DNA of 37,809 bases from Deltaproteobacteria bacterium (GTDB lineage Bacteria; Desulfobacterota; GWC2-55-46; S146-80), in contig WGFJ01000037.1 of assembly GCA_015492305.1 (NCBI GenBank), forward strand, positions 1-37,809. Reading direction: 5' to 3'. A program made the position numbers and the translations under genes. Below, one piece after another: positions 29,078-36,724 of the stretch. Below the pieces are notes generated by a model that was given only the letters and a program-made list of their open reading frames with translations, searched no databases and was not told the origin of the DNA. How positions within the stretch are numbered: the first letter of the stretch is position 1; every line of letters starts with the position of its first letter.

Positions 29078-30462
29078 CCCACTACGTTGTACTCCCTTAC
29101 CCTGAACCTTACCCCCAGTTCCTCCTCTGCCACCTTCCTGCAGGCCTCGATATCAAGGCCAGGAAGGGCCACAACCGTTGCCGTGACCTCGGGGATGTAC
29201 CTCTTTGCCTCCCTTATGAAGTCCTTTACAGCCCTGTAGGCCTCCTTCCCGTATCTGGAGATACAGTACCTGCTGTAGGTCTCTTCATCAGGTGCATTGA
29301 GACTCACCGAGATGGCGTCTACAAGGCCTTCAAGCTCTGGCAGTATGTTCCTTCCATGGACGAGGTTTGCAAGGCCATCGGTATCTATCCTCACCCTTAT
29401 CCCCTTTGACTTCAACCACCTTGCCACCTCCTTCACCGTATCGAGCCTGAGCAGAGGTTCGCCGAAGCCGCAAAAGACCACCTCCCTGTATCTCTCACAG
29501 CCCTTTAGGGCCGAAAGGATCTCCTCAAGGTCCGGCTCCCTTCCAAGCTTCAGGTAGTGACCCTTGACGGTGTAATCCCTGAACTTGGCGCAGAAGGTGC
29601 AGTAGTTGGTGCAGCGGTTTGTTATGTTGAGATAGAGGGAATCCCTTATGGGGTATGCGATCCTTGCCTCCCTCTTTCCTTCCAGTTTCAGGACCCTTTT
29701 CAGGTTGAAGGTGGTTATCCTTGCCACATCTTCGGGTGACAGGCCCTTCTCCTCTGCAACGGCCTTTGCCACATAGGCCACATAGGCTGGTTCGTTCCTC
29801 CTCCCCCTGAAGGGTTCGGGTGCAAGGTATGGGGCATCCGTCTCTATAAGGGTCCTTTCTATGGGCACCTTCCTCACCACCTCCCTTATCCTCCTTGCAT
29901 TCCTGAAGGTTACAACACCTGAAAAGGATATGTAGAAGCCAAGGTCCATGAGCCTCTTTGCATCTTCGTAACTACCTGAAAAGCAATGGGCTATACCACC
30001 GACCTCACCTGCCCCTTCACTCTTGAGGATCTCAAGGGCCTCTCCCTGTGCCTCCCTTATGTGGAGGATGAGGGGTAGGTTCTTCTTCTTTGCCAGGGAG
30101 ATGAGGATGGAGAAGACCTCCTTCTGGGCCTCCTTGGGTGAGTTCATGTAGTGGTAATCAAGGCCTGTCTCACCCACCCCCACGACCTTTGGATGGTCCA
30201 GGATCCCTTCCATCCTCTCAAGGTCTTCCCCTTTCACCTTCGATGCATCGTGAGGATGGAACCCCGCCGTTGCGTAGAGGAAGGGCCAGGACTGGGCAAG
30301 CTCCAGGGCCGGTATCACATCCTTGAGCCCCCTTCCGGACCCTATCTCCACTATGAGCTCAAGGCCTGCCTCCCGGGCCCTCTTTATTACTTCTTCCCTG
30401 TCCTTCTTGAAGGATCTGTCACTCAGGTGGGTATGGGAATCGGAAAGCCCTTCTATCCTCAC
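29074..30462 (-). CDS. TatD-family metal hydrolase fused to a radical SAM domain
   Basis: 462 residues. Residues 1-260 are a complete TatD nuclease-like TIM barrel: metal ligands H10 and H12 (SHTHL), E98 in GETGLDYHY, H134, H159 and D209 in ETDAPYLAPEP. A short linker leads to a radical SAM domain (about 273-462) with C284, C288 and C291 in NRCTNYCTFC, and GFGEPLLR. The C-terminal part resembles the TatD-linked radical SAM family (TIGR04038), normally a separate neighbour gene. Both active sites look intact. The reaction is unknown. It overlaps metG by 4 bases. Confidence 0.9.
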   Translation of the reverse strand: MRIEGLSDSHTHLSDRSFKKDREEVIKRAREAGLELIVEIGSGRGLKDVIPALELAQSWPFLYATAGFHPHDASKVKGEDLERMEGILDHPKVVGVGETGLDYHYMNSPKEAQKEVFSILISLAKKKNLPLILHIREAQGEALEILKSEGAGEVGGIAHCFSGSYEDAKRLMDLGFYISFSGVVTFRNARRIREVVRKVPIERTLIETDAPYLAPEPFRGRRNEPAYVAYVAKAVAEEKGLSPEDVARITTFNLKRVLKLEGKREARIAYPIRDSLYLNITNRCTNYCTFCAKFRDYTVKGHYLKLGREPDLEEILSALKGCERYREVVFCGFGEPLLRLDTVKEVARWLKSKGIRVRIDTDGLANLVHGRNILPELEGLVDAISVSLNAPDEETYSRYCISRYGKEAYRAVKDFIREAKRYIPEVTATVVALPGLDIEACRKVAEEELGVRFRVREYNVVG

Positions 30463-31967
30463 TCCTCTATCCTCTTGAAGAGGGGAGCCCCCTTCTCCAC
30501 CCTGTAGGTTTCCTCAAGGTCTGCCCTGAAGTCCCTGCTGGATGGTGTGGAACCGAGGCCAAGCCTCCTCCTCATCTCCTCCCCTGTCCCCGGCATGAAG
30601 GGGTAGATGAGGCAGCCTATGATCCTTAAGGCCTCCATGAGGGTGTAGAGGATGGAAGTGAGTTCCCCTTTCCTTTCCGGGTCCTTTGCCAGCACCCAGG
30701 GGGTGCTCCTGTCGATGAAGCGGTTCACCTCCGAAATGAAGGACCACACATGGTTAAGGGCCCTGTGGAAGTCAAGGGAGTCCATGGCCTTCCGGTATCC
30801 CTCAAGGAGATTGTCCACACCCTTGAGGGGGCCTTCGGGATGGTGTCCTTCCGGTCGGCTCACCGATCCCCCGAGGTAGCGCTCCACCATGGTGATAGAG
30901 CGGCTTACCAGGTTTCCGAGGTCGTTTGCAAGCTCCCCGTTTATCCTGTGCCTGAGGGAGGCGATGGAAAAGTCCCCGTCAAGACCGAAGGGCACCTCCC
31001 TGAAGAGGAAGTACCTGAAGGCATCCACCCCGTATTCGTCAACCACCTTGTTGGGGTCCACCACATTTCCCAGGGACTTGCTCATCTTCTTCCCCTCCAC
31101 CGTCCACCACCCATGGGCAAAGATCTTCCTTGGCAGGGGCAGACCTGCAGACATGAGGAAGGTGGGCCAGTAGACGGCATGGAACCTGAGGATGTCCTTG
31201 CCTATGAGATGGACATCTGCAGGCCAGTAGTGTTCAAACCTTTCCATATCGTCCGGGAAGCCACAGACGGTAAGGTAGTTTGTGAGGGCATCGAACCATA
31301 CATAGATGACATGCCTTTCGTCCCCTGGAACAGGGATACCCCATGTAAAGGTTGTCCTGCTGATGCTGAGGTCCCTCAGCCCCCCCTTCACAAAGCTCAC
31401 TATCTCGTTCCTCTTGCTCTCCGGCTCTATGAAGTCCGGGTGCCTTTCAATGTGTTCGAGGAGCCTTTCCTGGTACCTGGACATCCTGAAGAAGTAGCTT
31501 TCCTCCTTGAGCCTTTCCACCTCCCTCCCGCAGTCAGGGCACCTCCCATCGACAAGCTGGCTTTCGGTTATGAAGGTCTCGCAGGGGGTGCAGTACCAGT
31601 CCTCGTATTCACCGAGGTAGATATCTCCGTTCTCCTTCACCCTCGTGAATATGGCCTCCACAGCCTTTTTGTGCCTCTCCTCGGTGGTCCTTATGAAGTC
31701 ATCGTTTGATATGTCCAGCTTCTTCCACAGGTCCTTGAACCTCACCACCACCCTGTTGGCAAGCTCTATTGGTGTTTCCCTGTTGGCAAGGGCCGTCTTC
31801 TCCACCTTCTGGCCGTGTTCATCGGTACCTGTGGCAAAGAGGACATCGAATCCCATCATCCTCTTGTACCTTGCCATGATATCGGCCGCTATGGTGGTGT
31901 ATGCATGGCCGATATGGGGGACATCGTTCACATAGTATATGGGTGTGGTGATGTAGAACTTCTCCAT
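30459..31967 (-). CDS. metG: methionyl-tRNA synthetase
   Basis: Charges tRNA-Met. 502 residues: class I synthetase with HIGH at 18-21, one zinc knuckle (CTPC...CPDC, within residues ~125-150) and KKMSKS near 295. The protein ends after the anticodon-binding helices, without the C-terminal EMAPII-like tRNA-binding domain that many MetG proteins carry. Located between the ricT-like gene and the TatD fusion, the common holB-ricT-metG-tatD order. A GGGGTATGA precedes the ATG. Confidence 0.97.
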   Translation of the reverse strand: MEKFYITTPIYYVNDVPHIGHAYTTIAADIMARYKRMMGFDVLFATGTDEHGQKVEKTALANRETPIELANRVVVRFKDLWKKLDISNDDFIRTTEERHKKAVEAIFTRVKENGDIYLGEYEDWYCTPCETFITESQLVDGRCPDCGREVERLKEESYFFRMSRYQERLLEHIERHPDFIEPESKRNEIVSFVKGGLRDLSISRTTFTWGIPVPGDERHVIYVWFDALTNYLTVCGFPDDMERFEHYWPADVHLIGKDILRFHAVYWPTFLMSAGLPLPRKIFAHGWWTVEGKKMSKSLGNVVDPNKVVDEYGVDAFRYFLFREVPFGLDGDFSIASLRHRINGELANDLGNLVSRSITMVERYLGGSVSRPEGHHPEGPLKGVDNLLEGYRKAMDSLDFHRALNHVWSFISEVNRFIDRSTPWVLAKDPERKGELTSILYTLMEALRIIGCLIYPFMPGTGEEMRRRLGLGSTPSSRDFRADLEETYRVEKGAPLFKRIEE

Positions 31968-31979
31968 TTCATACCCCTT

Positions 31980-32645
31980 TTAATTGGAATGGCAGTTGCC
32001 CAGACAGTTGCCCCGGTCTTTTTGCTGCTCAAAGGCAAGGCAGCACATGAGCCTGCCGCAAAGGCCCGACAGCTTGGAAGGGTTTATGGCAAGGTTCTGA
32101 TCCCTTGCCATCTTCACCGTCACAGGCTCGAAGTCAACAAGAAAGCGGGAACAGCAAAGCTCCATTCCACAGGGCCCTATACCTCCAACCATCTTCGCCT
32201 CATCCCTTACACCTATCTGCCTCATCTCAATCCTTGTGTGGAGGGCAGAGGCAAGCTCCCTTACAAGGGCCCTGAAATCGACCCTCCCCTCTGCGGTGAA
32301 GTAGAAGATCACCTTGCTCCTGTCGAAGAGGTACTCTGCCCTGACAAGCTTCATGGGGACACGGAGCTTCTCTATCTTCTTAAGGCACGTCGAAAAGGCC
32401 TTCTCCTCCCACTCCTTCTTGGATTCCACCCTTTCCAGGTCTTCCTCTGTGGCCTTCCTTATGACCCGCTTTATCTGACGGTTTTTCGGTCCCTTCTCCT
32501 CCCTCGGACCGTAGACGACCCATCCGATATCCATGCCCCTTTCGGTCTCTACGATCACCATCTCCCCCTTCTTAAGGTCTATGTCCCCTGCATCGAAGTC
32601 GTAGACCTTGCATGCCCTTTTGAACCTCACACCTACAAGTCTCAT
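31980..32645 (-). CDS. PSP1-domain protein, RicT/YaaT-like
   Basis: 221 residues. N-terminal MRLVGVRFKRACKVYDFDAGD, then a PSP1 domain containing RAEYLFDRSKVIFYFTAEGRVDFRALV, and the Cys-rich end with GPCGMELCCSRFL and SGLCGRLMCCLAFE. In Bacillus the RicT family forms an Fe-S complex (with RicA/RicF) that affects RNA maturation and development; RicA/RicF are not seen here. The protein stops soon after the last Cys motif, with a tail ending CLGNCHSN, so it is somewhat shorter than YaaT. Position next to holB is conserved widely. Confidence 0.92.
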   Translation of the reverse strand: MRLVGVRFKRACKVYDFDAGDIDLKKGEMVIVETERGMDIGWVVYGPREEKGPKNRQIKRVIRKATEEDLERVESKKEWEEKAFSTCLKKIEKLRVPMKLVRAEYLFDRSKVIFYFTAEGRVDFRALVRELASALHTRIEMRQIGVRDEAKMVGGIGPCGMELCCSRFLVDFEPVTVKMARDQNLAINPSKLSGLCGRLMCCLAFEQQKDRGNCLGNCHSN

Positions 32646-32654
32646 CTCTCCTCC

Positions 32655-33620
32655 TTAACCACCGAGCAGCATCCACTCGAAACCGAGCTGTCTGTTGATG
32701 TTGTTGTAAAGATCCCTGTGAAGGCTTTCTGCCCGCTCCCAGAGGGAGACGAGGTCCCCGAGGGAGACAAGGGCAGCAAGTCCCTTTATATCACCGACAA
32801 GGTCCCTGTGGAAGAGGAGGTCCTCCCTTTCCGTTGCCTTGTACACGATGACATCCCTCAAGAGGTGCTTCACAAGGTCCATGTATCCGTCACTGTCTTT
32901 CACATTAGAAAAGGCTTCCGCCCATTCAAAGAGGGAGCCCCTGTCACCCTCAAGCACCCTTTTGAGCCTCTCCACCATCTCTTTCTGGCCATCCCTGAGC
33001 CCCTTCCCATCGATCTCAAGGGCCCTCTTTATGCTCCCCTTACAGAACCTTGCCTTTAGCCTTGCCTCTTCCTCCGGTATGCCAAGGTGCTCCTTGAGCC
33101 AGGTCAGCACCTCCCCTTCCTTTAGGGGGCTGAAACGCACCTTCTGGCACCGTGAGACAAGGGTTGGGGGTATGACCCCTCCCCTTCCAGCTACAAGGAT
33201 GATCACCCTCCTTGAGGAGGGCTCTTCAAGGGTCTTGAGGAGGGAGTTTGCCGCATAGGTGTTCATCCTCTCTGCCCCATCGATGATGGCCACCTTCCAT
33301 CTTGCCTCAACAGGCCTCAACCTCAGGAATCCCTGCAGGTCCCTTGTCTGGTCGATCCTTATGAACCTGCCCTGAGGGGCTATGGATAACACATCTGGAT
33401 GATTCCCCTCCTCTATCTTCCTGCAACTCCTGCAACTGCCGCAGAAATCACCCCCACCTTCCTCACAGTTGAGGGCCTTTGCAAAGGAAAGGGCTACAAG
33501 CCTCTTTCCGATCCCTTCCGGACCGGAGAAGAGGTAGGCCTGTCCGATCCTCTCTGACTGGATGGCCCTCTTCAGGGCCTCTATGACCTCCTTGTGGCCA
33601 ACTATGGATGAGAAAGACAT
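32655..33620 (-). CDS. holB: DNA polymerase III delta' subunit
   Basis: Clamp-loader subunit. The chosen start is ATG 33620 (321 residues, opening MSFSSIVGHKEVIEALKRAI) with GGAAAGG upstream; a TTG at 33662 inside tmk gives a longer but unconvincing version. AAA+ features: FSGPEGIGKRLVA P-loop-like motif, a zinc module CEEGGGDFCGSCRSC, sensor segment SLLKTLEEPSS, and LVSRCQKVRF. Lies between tmk and the ricT-like gene, the usual tmk-holB-ricT-metG block. Confidence 0.93.
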   Translation of the reverse strand: MSFSSIVGHKEVIEALKRAIQSERIGQAYLFSGPEGIGKRLVALSFAKALNCEEGGGDFCGSCRSCRKIEEGNHPDVLSIAPQGRFIRIDQTRDLQGFLRLRPVEARWKVAIIDGAERMNTYAANSLLKTLEEPSSRRVIILVAGRGGVIPPTLVSRCQKVRFSPLKEGEVLTWLKEHLGIPEEEARLKARFCKGSIKRALEIDGKGLRDGQKEMVERLKRVLEGDRGSLFEWAEAFSNVKDSDGYMDLVKHLLRDVIVYKATEREDLLFHRDLVGDIKGLAALVSLGDLVSLWERAESLHRDLYNNINRQLGFEWMLLGG

Positions 33621-33633
33621 CCCTTTCCAACCC

Positions 33634-34281
33634 TCAGGTGCTTCCTTTAAGGATCTGATCAATTATACCACATACATCTCCATGGATTAAAGATGCTTCC
33701 CTTCGAGCGTCGAGCACCCTTATCCTGGGTTCCCTTGATGCAATCTCCATGTATCCCTGGCGCACCCTCCTGTGGAACTCTATGTCCTCCTTTTCAAACC
33801 TGTTTTCCCCTCCCCGCTTACGGGCCCTTTTCAGACCCTCCTCGGGTTCGATATCAAGGAGGATGGTAAGGTCTGGCTTCAATCCCCCTGTGACCCATCG
33901 GTCCAGCGCCTCTATGGCATCAAGGGGCATCCCCTTACCATAGCCCTGGTAGGCCACGGTGGAGTCGGAGAACCTGTCGCATATGACCATCTTCCCGGCA
34001 GAAAGGGCAGGACCTATCACATCCTCTACCAGCTGGGCCCTGCATGCAATGTAAAGGAGGAGTTCGGTCCAGGGGGAGAGCACTTCCCCCATGTTACCAA
34101 GGAGGATGGTCCTGAGTTCTTCCCCTATCCTGGTTCCTCCGGGCTCCCTTGTAAGTACCGTTGGATAGCCCTTCCCTTCCAGGTATCTCTTCAGTAACTC
34201 CGCCTGGGTGGTCTTGCCGCAGCCCTCCACCCCCTCAAAGGTTACAAAGATTCCCTTCCTTTCTCTGAGGCCTCTTGTCAT
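33634..34281 (-). CDS. tmk: thymidylate kinase
   Basis: Phosphorylates dTMP to dTDP. 215 residues, standard. P-loop FEGVEGCGKTT near residue 20, TREPGGTRIGEE (substrate-side motif), DRFSDSTVAYQGYGKG with the DR catalytic pair, and a LID region RKRGGENRFE. A five-base gap separates it from the speE stop upstream, and it is followed by holB. The short N-terminal extension MTRGLRERKG precedes the core. Confidence 0.97.
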   Translation of the reverse strand: MTRGLRERKGIFVTFEGVEGCGKTTQAELLKRYLEGKGYPTVLTREPGGTRIGEELRTILLGNMGEVLSPWTELLLYIACRAQLVEDVIGPALSAGKMVICDRFSDSTVAYQGYGKGMPLDAIEALDRWVTGGLKPDLTILLDIEPEEGLKRARKRGGENRFEKEDIEFHRRVRQGYMEIASREPRIRVLDARREASLIHGDVCGIIDQILKGST

Positions 34282-34286
34282 GGGCT

Positions 34287-35114
34287 TTAGGGTCCAGGGG
34301 TGCCCTGGAAGATCTCAAGGATGAAGGGGGGGAGCCTGAAGAGGCCATCGTGGACATCCCTGCTGTAGAAGCGCAGCCCCTGGGGTATCCTGTAAGAAGG
34401 GGCTTCAAGACCTTCGAGGGAGAGGATGAAGAAGAGCCACATCCCACCCGGGTAGGAGGGAACAGGGGCCATATAGGGGGTTACCCATCCAAAGGTGTGA
34501 TCCGTGAAGGCATAGAGGGCCCTTATCCTTTCCCTGTGGAAGATGGGGGATTCTGCCTGCATCCCCACCAGCCCTTTCGGGTTGAGGAGGCCCTTCAACT
34601 GTTCGAAGAATTCTTCTTTGTAAAAGGCGGTGGCAGGCCCAACAGGGTCGCTTGTATCTATTATGATGATGTCGAACCTTTCCTTTTCCAGCCCCACATA
34701 CCTCGATGCGTCTTCAAAGATGAGCCTGACCCTTGGATCCTCGAAGGCCGATGCCATCTGCGGGAGGAACTCCTTTGAGACCCTCACCACCTCCTTATCG
34801 ATCTCAACGACGACGACCTCCTTTACATCGTATCTCAGGACCTCCCTCAGGGCCCCACCATCCCCTCCGCCTATGATGAGGACCCTCTCCGGTTGGGGAT
34901 GGTACTGGAAGACAGGGTGTACAAGGGCCTCATGATAGAGGAATCCATCCTTTTCCGTGGTCATTACAAGACCATCGAGGAGGAGGACCCTTCCATAGTC
35001 GCTTGTCTGGATGATGAGGATCTCCTGATAAGGAGACCTTCCGCTGTAGAGGATGGTCTTTGTGCAGAAGACAATCCCTGTATCCTTTCCATGGATCTCT
35101 TCCACCCTTATCAT
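34287..35114 (-). CDS. speE: spermidine synthase-type aminopropyltransferase (copy 1)
   Basis: 275 residues. Uses decarboxylated SAM to aminopropylate a diamine. Motifs: YHE (60-62), GGGDGG (82-87) for dcSAM binding, VVVEID (101-106), and DTSDPVGP (153-160) at the active site, and YPGGMW in the C-terminal part. The GGGDGG/DxxDP pattern is the classical spermidine synthase one, so putrescine or agmatine is the likely acceptor. Tandem with a diverged copy (35130-36041), 15 bases apart. speD and speA are not in the window. Confidence 0.93.
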   Translation of the reverse strand: MIRVEEIHGKDTGIVFCTKTILYSGRSPYQEILIIQTSDYGRVLLLDGLVMTTEKDGFLYHEALVHPVFQYHPQPERVLIIGGGDGGALREVLRYDVKEVVVVEIDKEVVRVSKEFLPQMASAFEDPRVRLIFEDASRYVGLEKERFDIIIIDTSDPVGPATAFYKEEFFEQLKGLLNPKGLVGMQAESPIFHRERIRALYAFTDHTFGWVTPYMAPVPSYPGGMWLFFILSLEGLEAPSYRIPQGLRFYSRDVHDGLFRLPPFILEIFQGTPGP

Positions 35115-35129
35115 ACCTGCCTCCAGAGC

Positions 35130-36041
35130 CTATTCAGGATAGACATAGGGGTCCCTGTCGGTAAGGACCCTGCCTTTCTTAAGGATCTCCTTCAAATAGG
35201 GAGGGAGGACAAACATGGCCCTGTGCATTTCAGGACTGTAGTATCGGAGACCTGAGATCCCCCGGGAGGCCATCCTCTCCTCTACCTCCTTCTCCCGGAT
35301 CTCAAGGGGATCGTACCTCTTTGATGCAATGGTAAACACCCAGGGCATGGAGAAGCTGAAGGTAAAGGCCCAGCACACCCTTACAACAGGGAATATCCCC
35401 TCAAGGGTTTTGACTATGGAGGCCACGAAGTCGGCATAGAGGGGGTCTCCACTTGCCGACTGTATGGCAATTATCCCGTCCTCTGAAAGCCTCTCCCGTG
35501 CCTTTCGGTAAAACTCCTCGGTAAACAGGAACTGGGATGGACCCTCCTCAAGGGGTTCGGTAAGATCCGAGAGGATGACATCGTAGGTCCCATCCGTCTC
35601 AAAGATGAACCTCCGTGCATCCCCATAGACCAGCCGTGTCCTCGGGTCCTCAAAGGCCCCCTGGTGCCATTCGGGCAGATGGGTCTTGCAGAGTTCCACA
35701 AGCTCGCCATCTATATCCACCATGGTCACTTCCTTGACGCCGTGCTTCAAGGCCTCCCTCAGGGTTGCCCCTTCGCCTCCACCAGCTATGAGTACCCTCT
35801 CGGGTGATGGATGGGTGAAAAGGGCAGGATGGACAAGGGATTCATGGAATATGTACTCATCCACAAGGGCCGACTGGATCTTGCCATCGAGGAATAGGGT
35901 CTTCTGGTAGGCATCGAGATGGACTATGTCCACCTTCTGAAAGGCCGTCTTTCCTGAGAAGATGACCTCCTTTACCTTGTAGTTGAATCTCAGGGCTGGG
36001 GAATGTTGCTCCGTGTAATAGAGACCGACGGGTTGATCCAT
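35130..36041 (-). CDS. spermidine/thermospermine synthase-like aminopropyltransferase (copy 2)
   Basis: 303 residues, related to copy 1 but diverged at the active site: GGGEGA (87-92) replaces GGGDGG, FHE (65-67) replaces YHE, and DLTEP (159-163) replaces DTSDP. The GGGEG form and DL-x-D/E-P pattern are seen in thermospermine-synthase-like proteins of plants and thermophiles. This suggests a different acceptor, such as spermidine or a longer polyamine (inference). It is the first gene after a clear promoter and has AAGGAGG before its ATG. Confidence 0.85.
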   Translation of the reverse strand: MDQPVGLYYTEQHSPALRFNYKVKEVIFSGKTAFQKVDIVHLDAYQKTLFLDGKIQSALVDEYIFHESLVHPALFTHPSPERVLIAGGGEGATLREALKHGVKEVTMVDIDGELVELCKTHLPEWHQGAFEDPRTRLVYGDARRFIFETDGTYDVILSDLTEPLEEGPSQFLFTEEFYRKARERLSEDGIIAIQSASGDPLYADFVASIVKTLEGIFPVVRVCWAFTFSFSMPWVFTIASKRYDPLEIREKEVEERMASRGISGLRYYSPEMHRAMFVLPPYLKEILKKGRVLTDRDPYVYPE

Positions 36042-36071
36042 CCTACCTCCTTACTCAGACCTTCAGGCCCT

Positions 36072-36100
36072 ATTATATGGGTTTTGTCTTCAAGGGGCAA
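36072..36100 (-). promoter_or_regulatory. sigma70 promoter of the speE2-to-rsmA operon
   Basis: Minus strand: -35 TTGCCC (36095-36100), 17-base spacer, perfect -10 TATAAT (36072-36077), 30 bases before the copy-2 aminopropyltransferase ATG. No other strong promoter was noticed down to rsmA, so this may drive ten genes. Confidence 0.65.
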
Positions 36101-36118
36101 TACAAACTTCTTCTTAAC

Positions 36119-36146
36119 TTGACACCACTGGCTGTTATGGTAGAAT
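36119..36146 (+). promoter_or_regulatory. sigma70 promoter of tRNA-Val
   Basis: Perfect -35 TTGACA (36119-36124), 16-base spacer, -10 TAGAAT (36141-36146), 9 bases before the mature tRNA. Divergent from the promoter at 36072-36100. Confidence 0.75.
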
Positions 36147-36155
36147 CTTTAGCGT

Positions 36156-36230
36156 GGGCGGTTAACTCAGTGGGAGAGTGCCACCTTCACACGGTGGAAG
36201 TCAGAGGTTCGAATCCTCTACCGCCCACCA
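36156..36230 (+). tRNA. tRNA-Val (anticodon CAC)
   Basis: A full cloverleaf can be drawn: acceptor stem GGGCGGT/ACCGCCC, D stem ACTC/GAGT, anticodon stem CCACC/GGTGG with loop TTCACAC (anticodon CAC at 36188-36190), T arm AGAGG-TTCGAAT-CCTCT, discriminator A and encoded CCA. The anticodon reads GTG, valine. A run of seven Ts (36232-36238) directly after the CCA may end transcription, or the tRNA may be co-transcribed with the downstream gene. Confidence 0.97.
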
Positions 36231-36265
36231 GTTTTTTTACACCCTAATGGGAGAAAGGAGTTGGC

Positions 36266-36724
36266 ATGGAGCTGAAGGATGTCTTCCTTTTCAGGGATGT
36301 GTCGGAAGATGGGCTCAAGGCAGTTGAGGGCCTGCTTGAAGCAAGGAGGTATAAGGCAGGTCAGGTCATTTACAGGGAGAATGAAAAGGGAGGGTCCCTC
36401 TATATAATAAAGAGTGGAAGGGTGAGGGTCTACAGGACCGGTAAGAGCATGACAGAGGTTGAACTTGCACGGCTTAAGGAGGGGGATGTCTTCGGGGAGA
36501 TGTCCTTCCTTGATGAGAGTCCCCACACTGCAACCGTTGCAGCCCTTGATGACACAGAACTCCTTGTCCTTGGAAGGGGGAAATTCGAGGAACTTGTTGA
36601 GTACAGCCCCAAAACGGCCTACCTGATCACAAGGAACATACTCCTTGTTATCGAGGCGATCATAAGGAAGATGAACGCAGAGTATGTCTCCCTCATGGAA
36701 TACATGTATGTCTTCGGAAAGTGA
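36266..36724 (+). CDS. cyclic-nucleotide-binding-domain protein without DNA-binding domain
   Basis: 152 residues consisting of one CNB (CAP-type) beta-roll, opening LKDVFLFRDVSEDGLKAV and with the phosphate-binding cassette FGEMSFLDESPHTATV at 76-91, followed by a C-terminal helix. In cAMP-binding members the cassette has Arg at the place of H87, so canonical cAMP binding is doubtful. There is no helix-turn-helix after the helix, so it is not a CRP-type regulator by itself. AAAGGAG precedes the ATG. Ends face to face with the DHH gene, with no spacer. A partner protein is not evident. Confidence 0.88.
   Translation: MELKDVFLFRDVSEDGLKAVEGLLEARRYKAGQVIYRENEKGGSLYIIKSGRVRVYRTGKSMTEVELARLKEGDVFGEMSFLDESPHTATVAALDDTELLVLGRGKFEELVEYSPKTAYLITRNILLVIEAIIRKMNAEYVSLMEYMYVFGK

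Noticed and set aside
31815-33059. Long open frame on the plus strand opposite metG, ricT and holB
   Set aside because: It mirrors the purine-rich codons of well-supported minus-strand genes and crosses three of them; no motif or ribosome-binding site. Many such antisense frames occur here because purine-rich coding strands leave few stops on the other strand.
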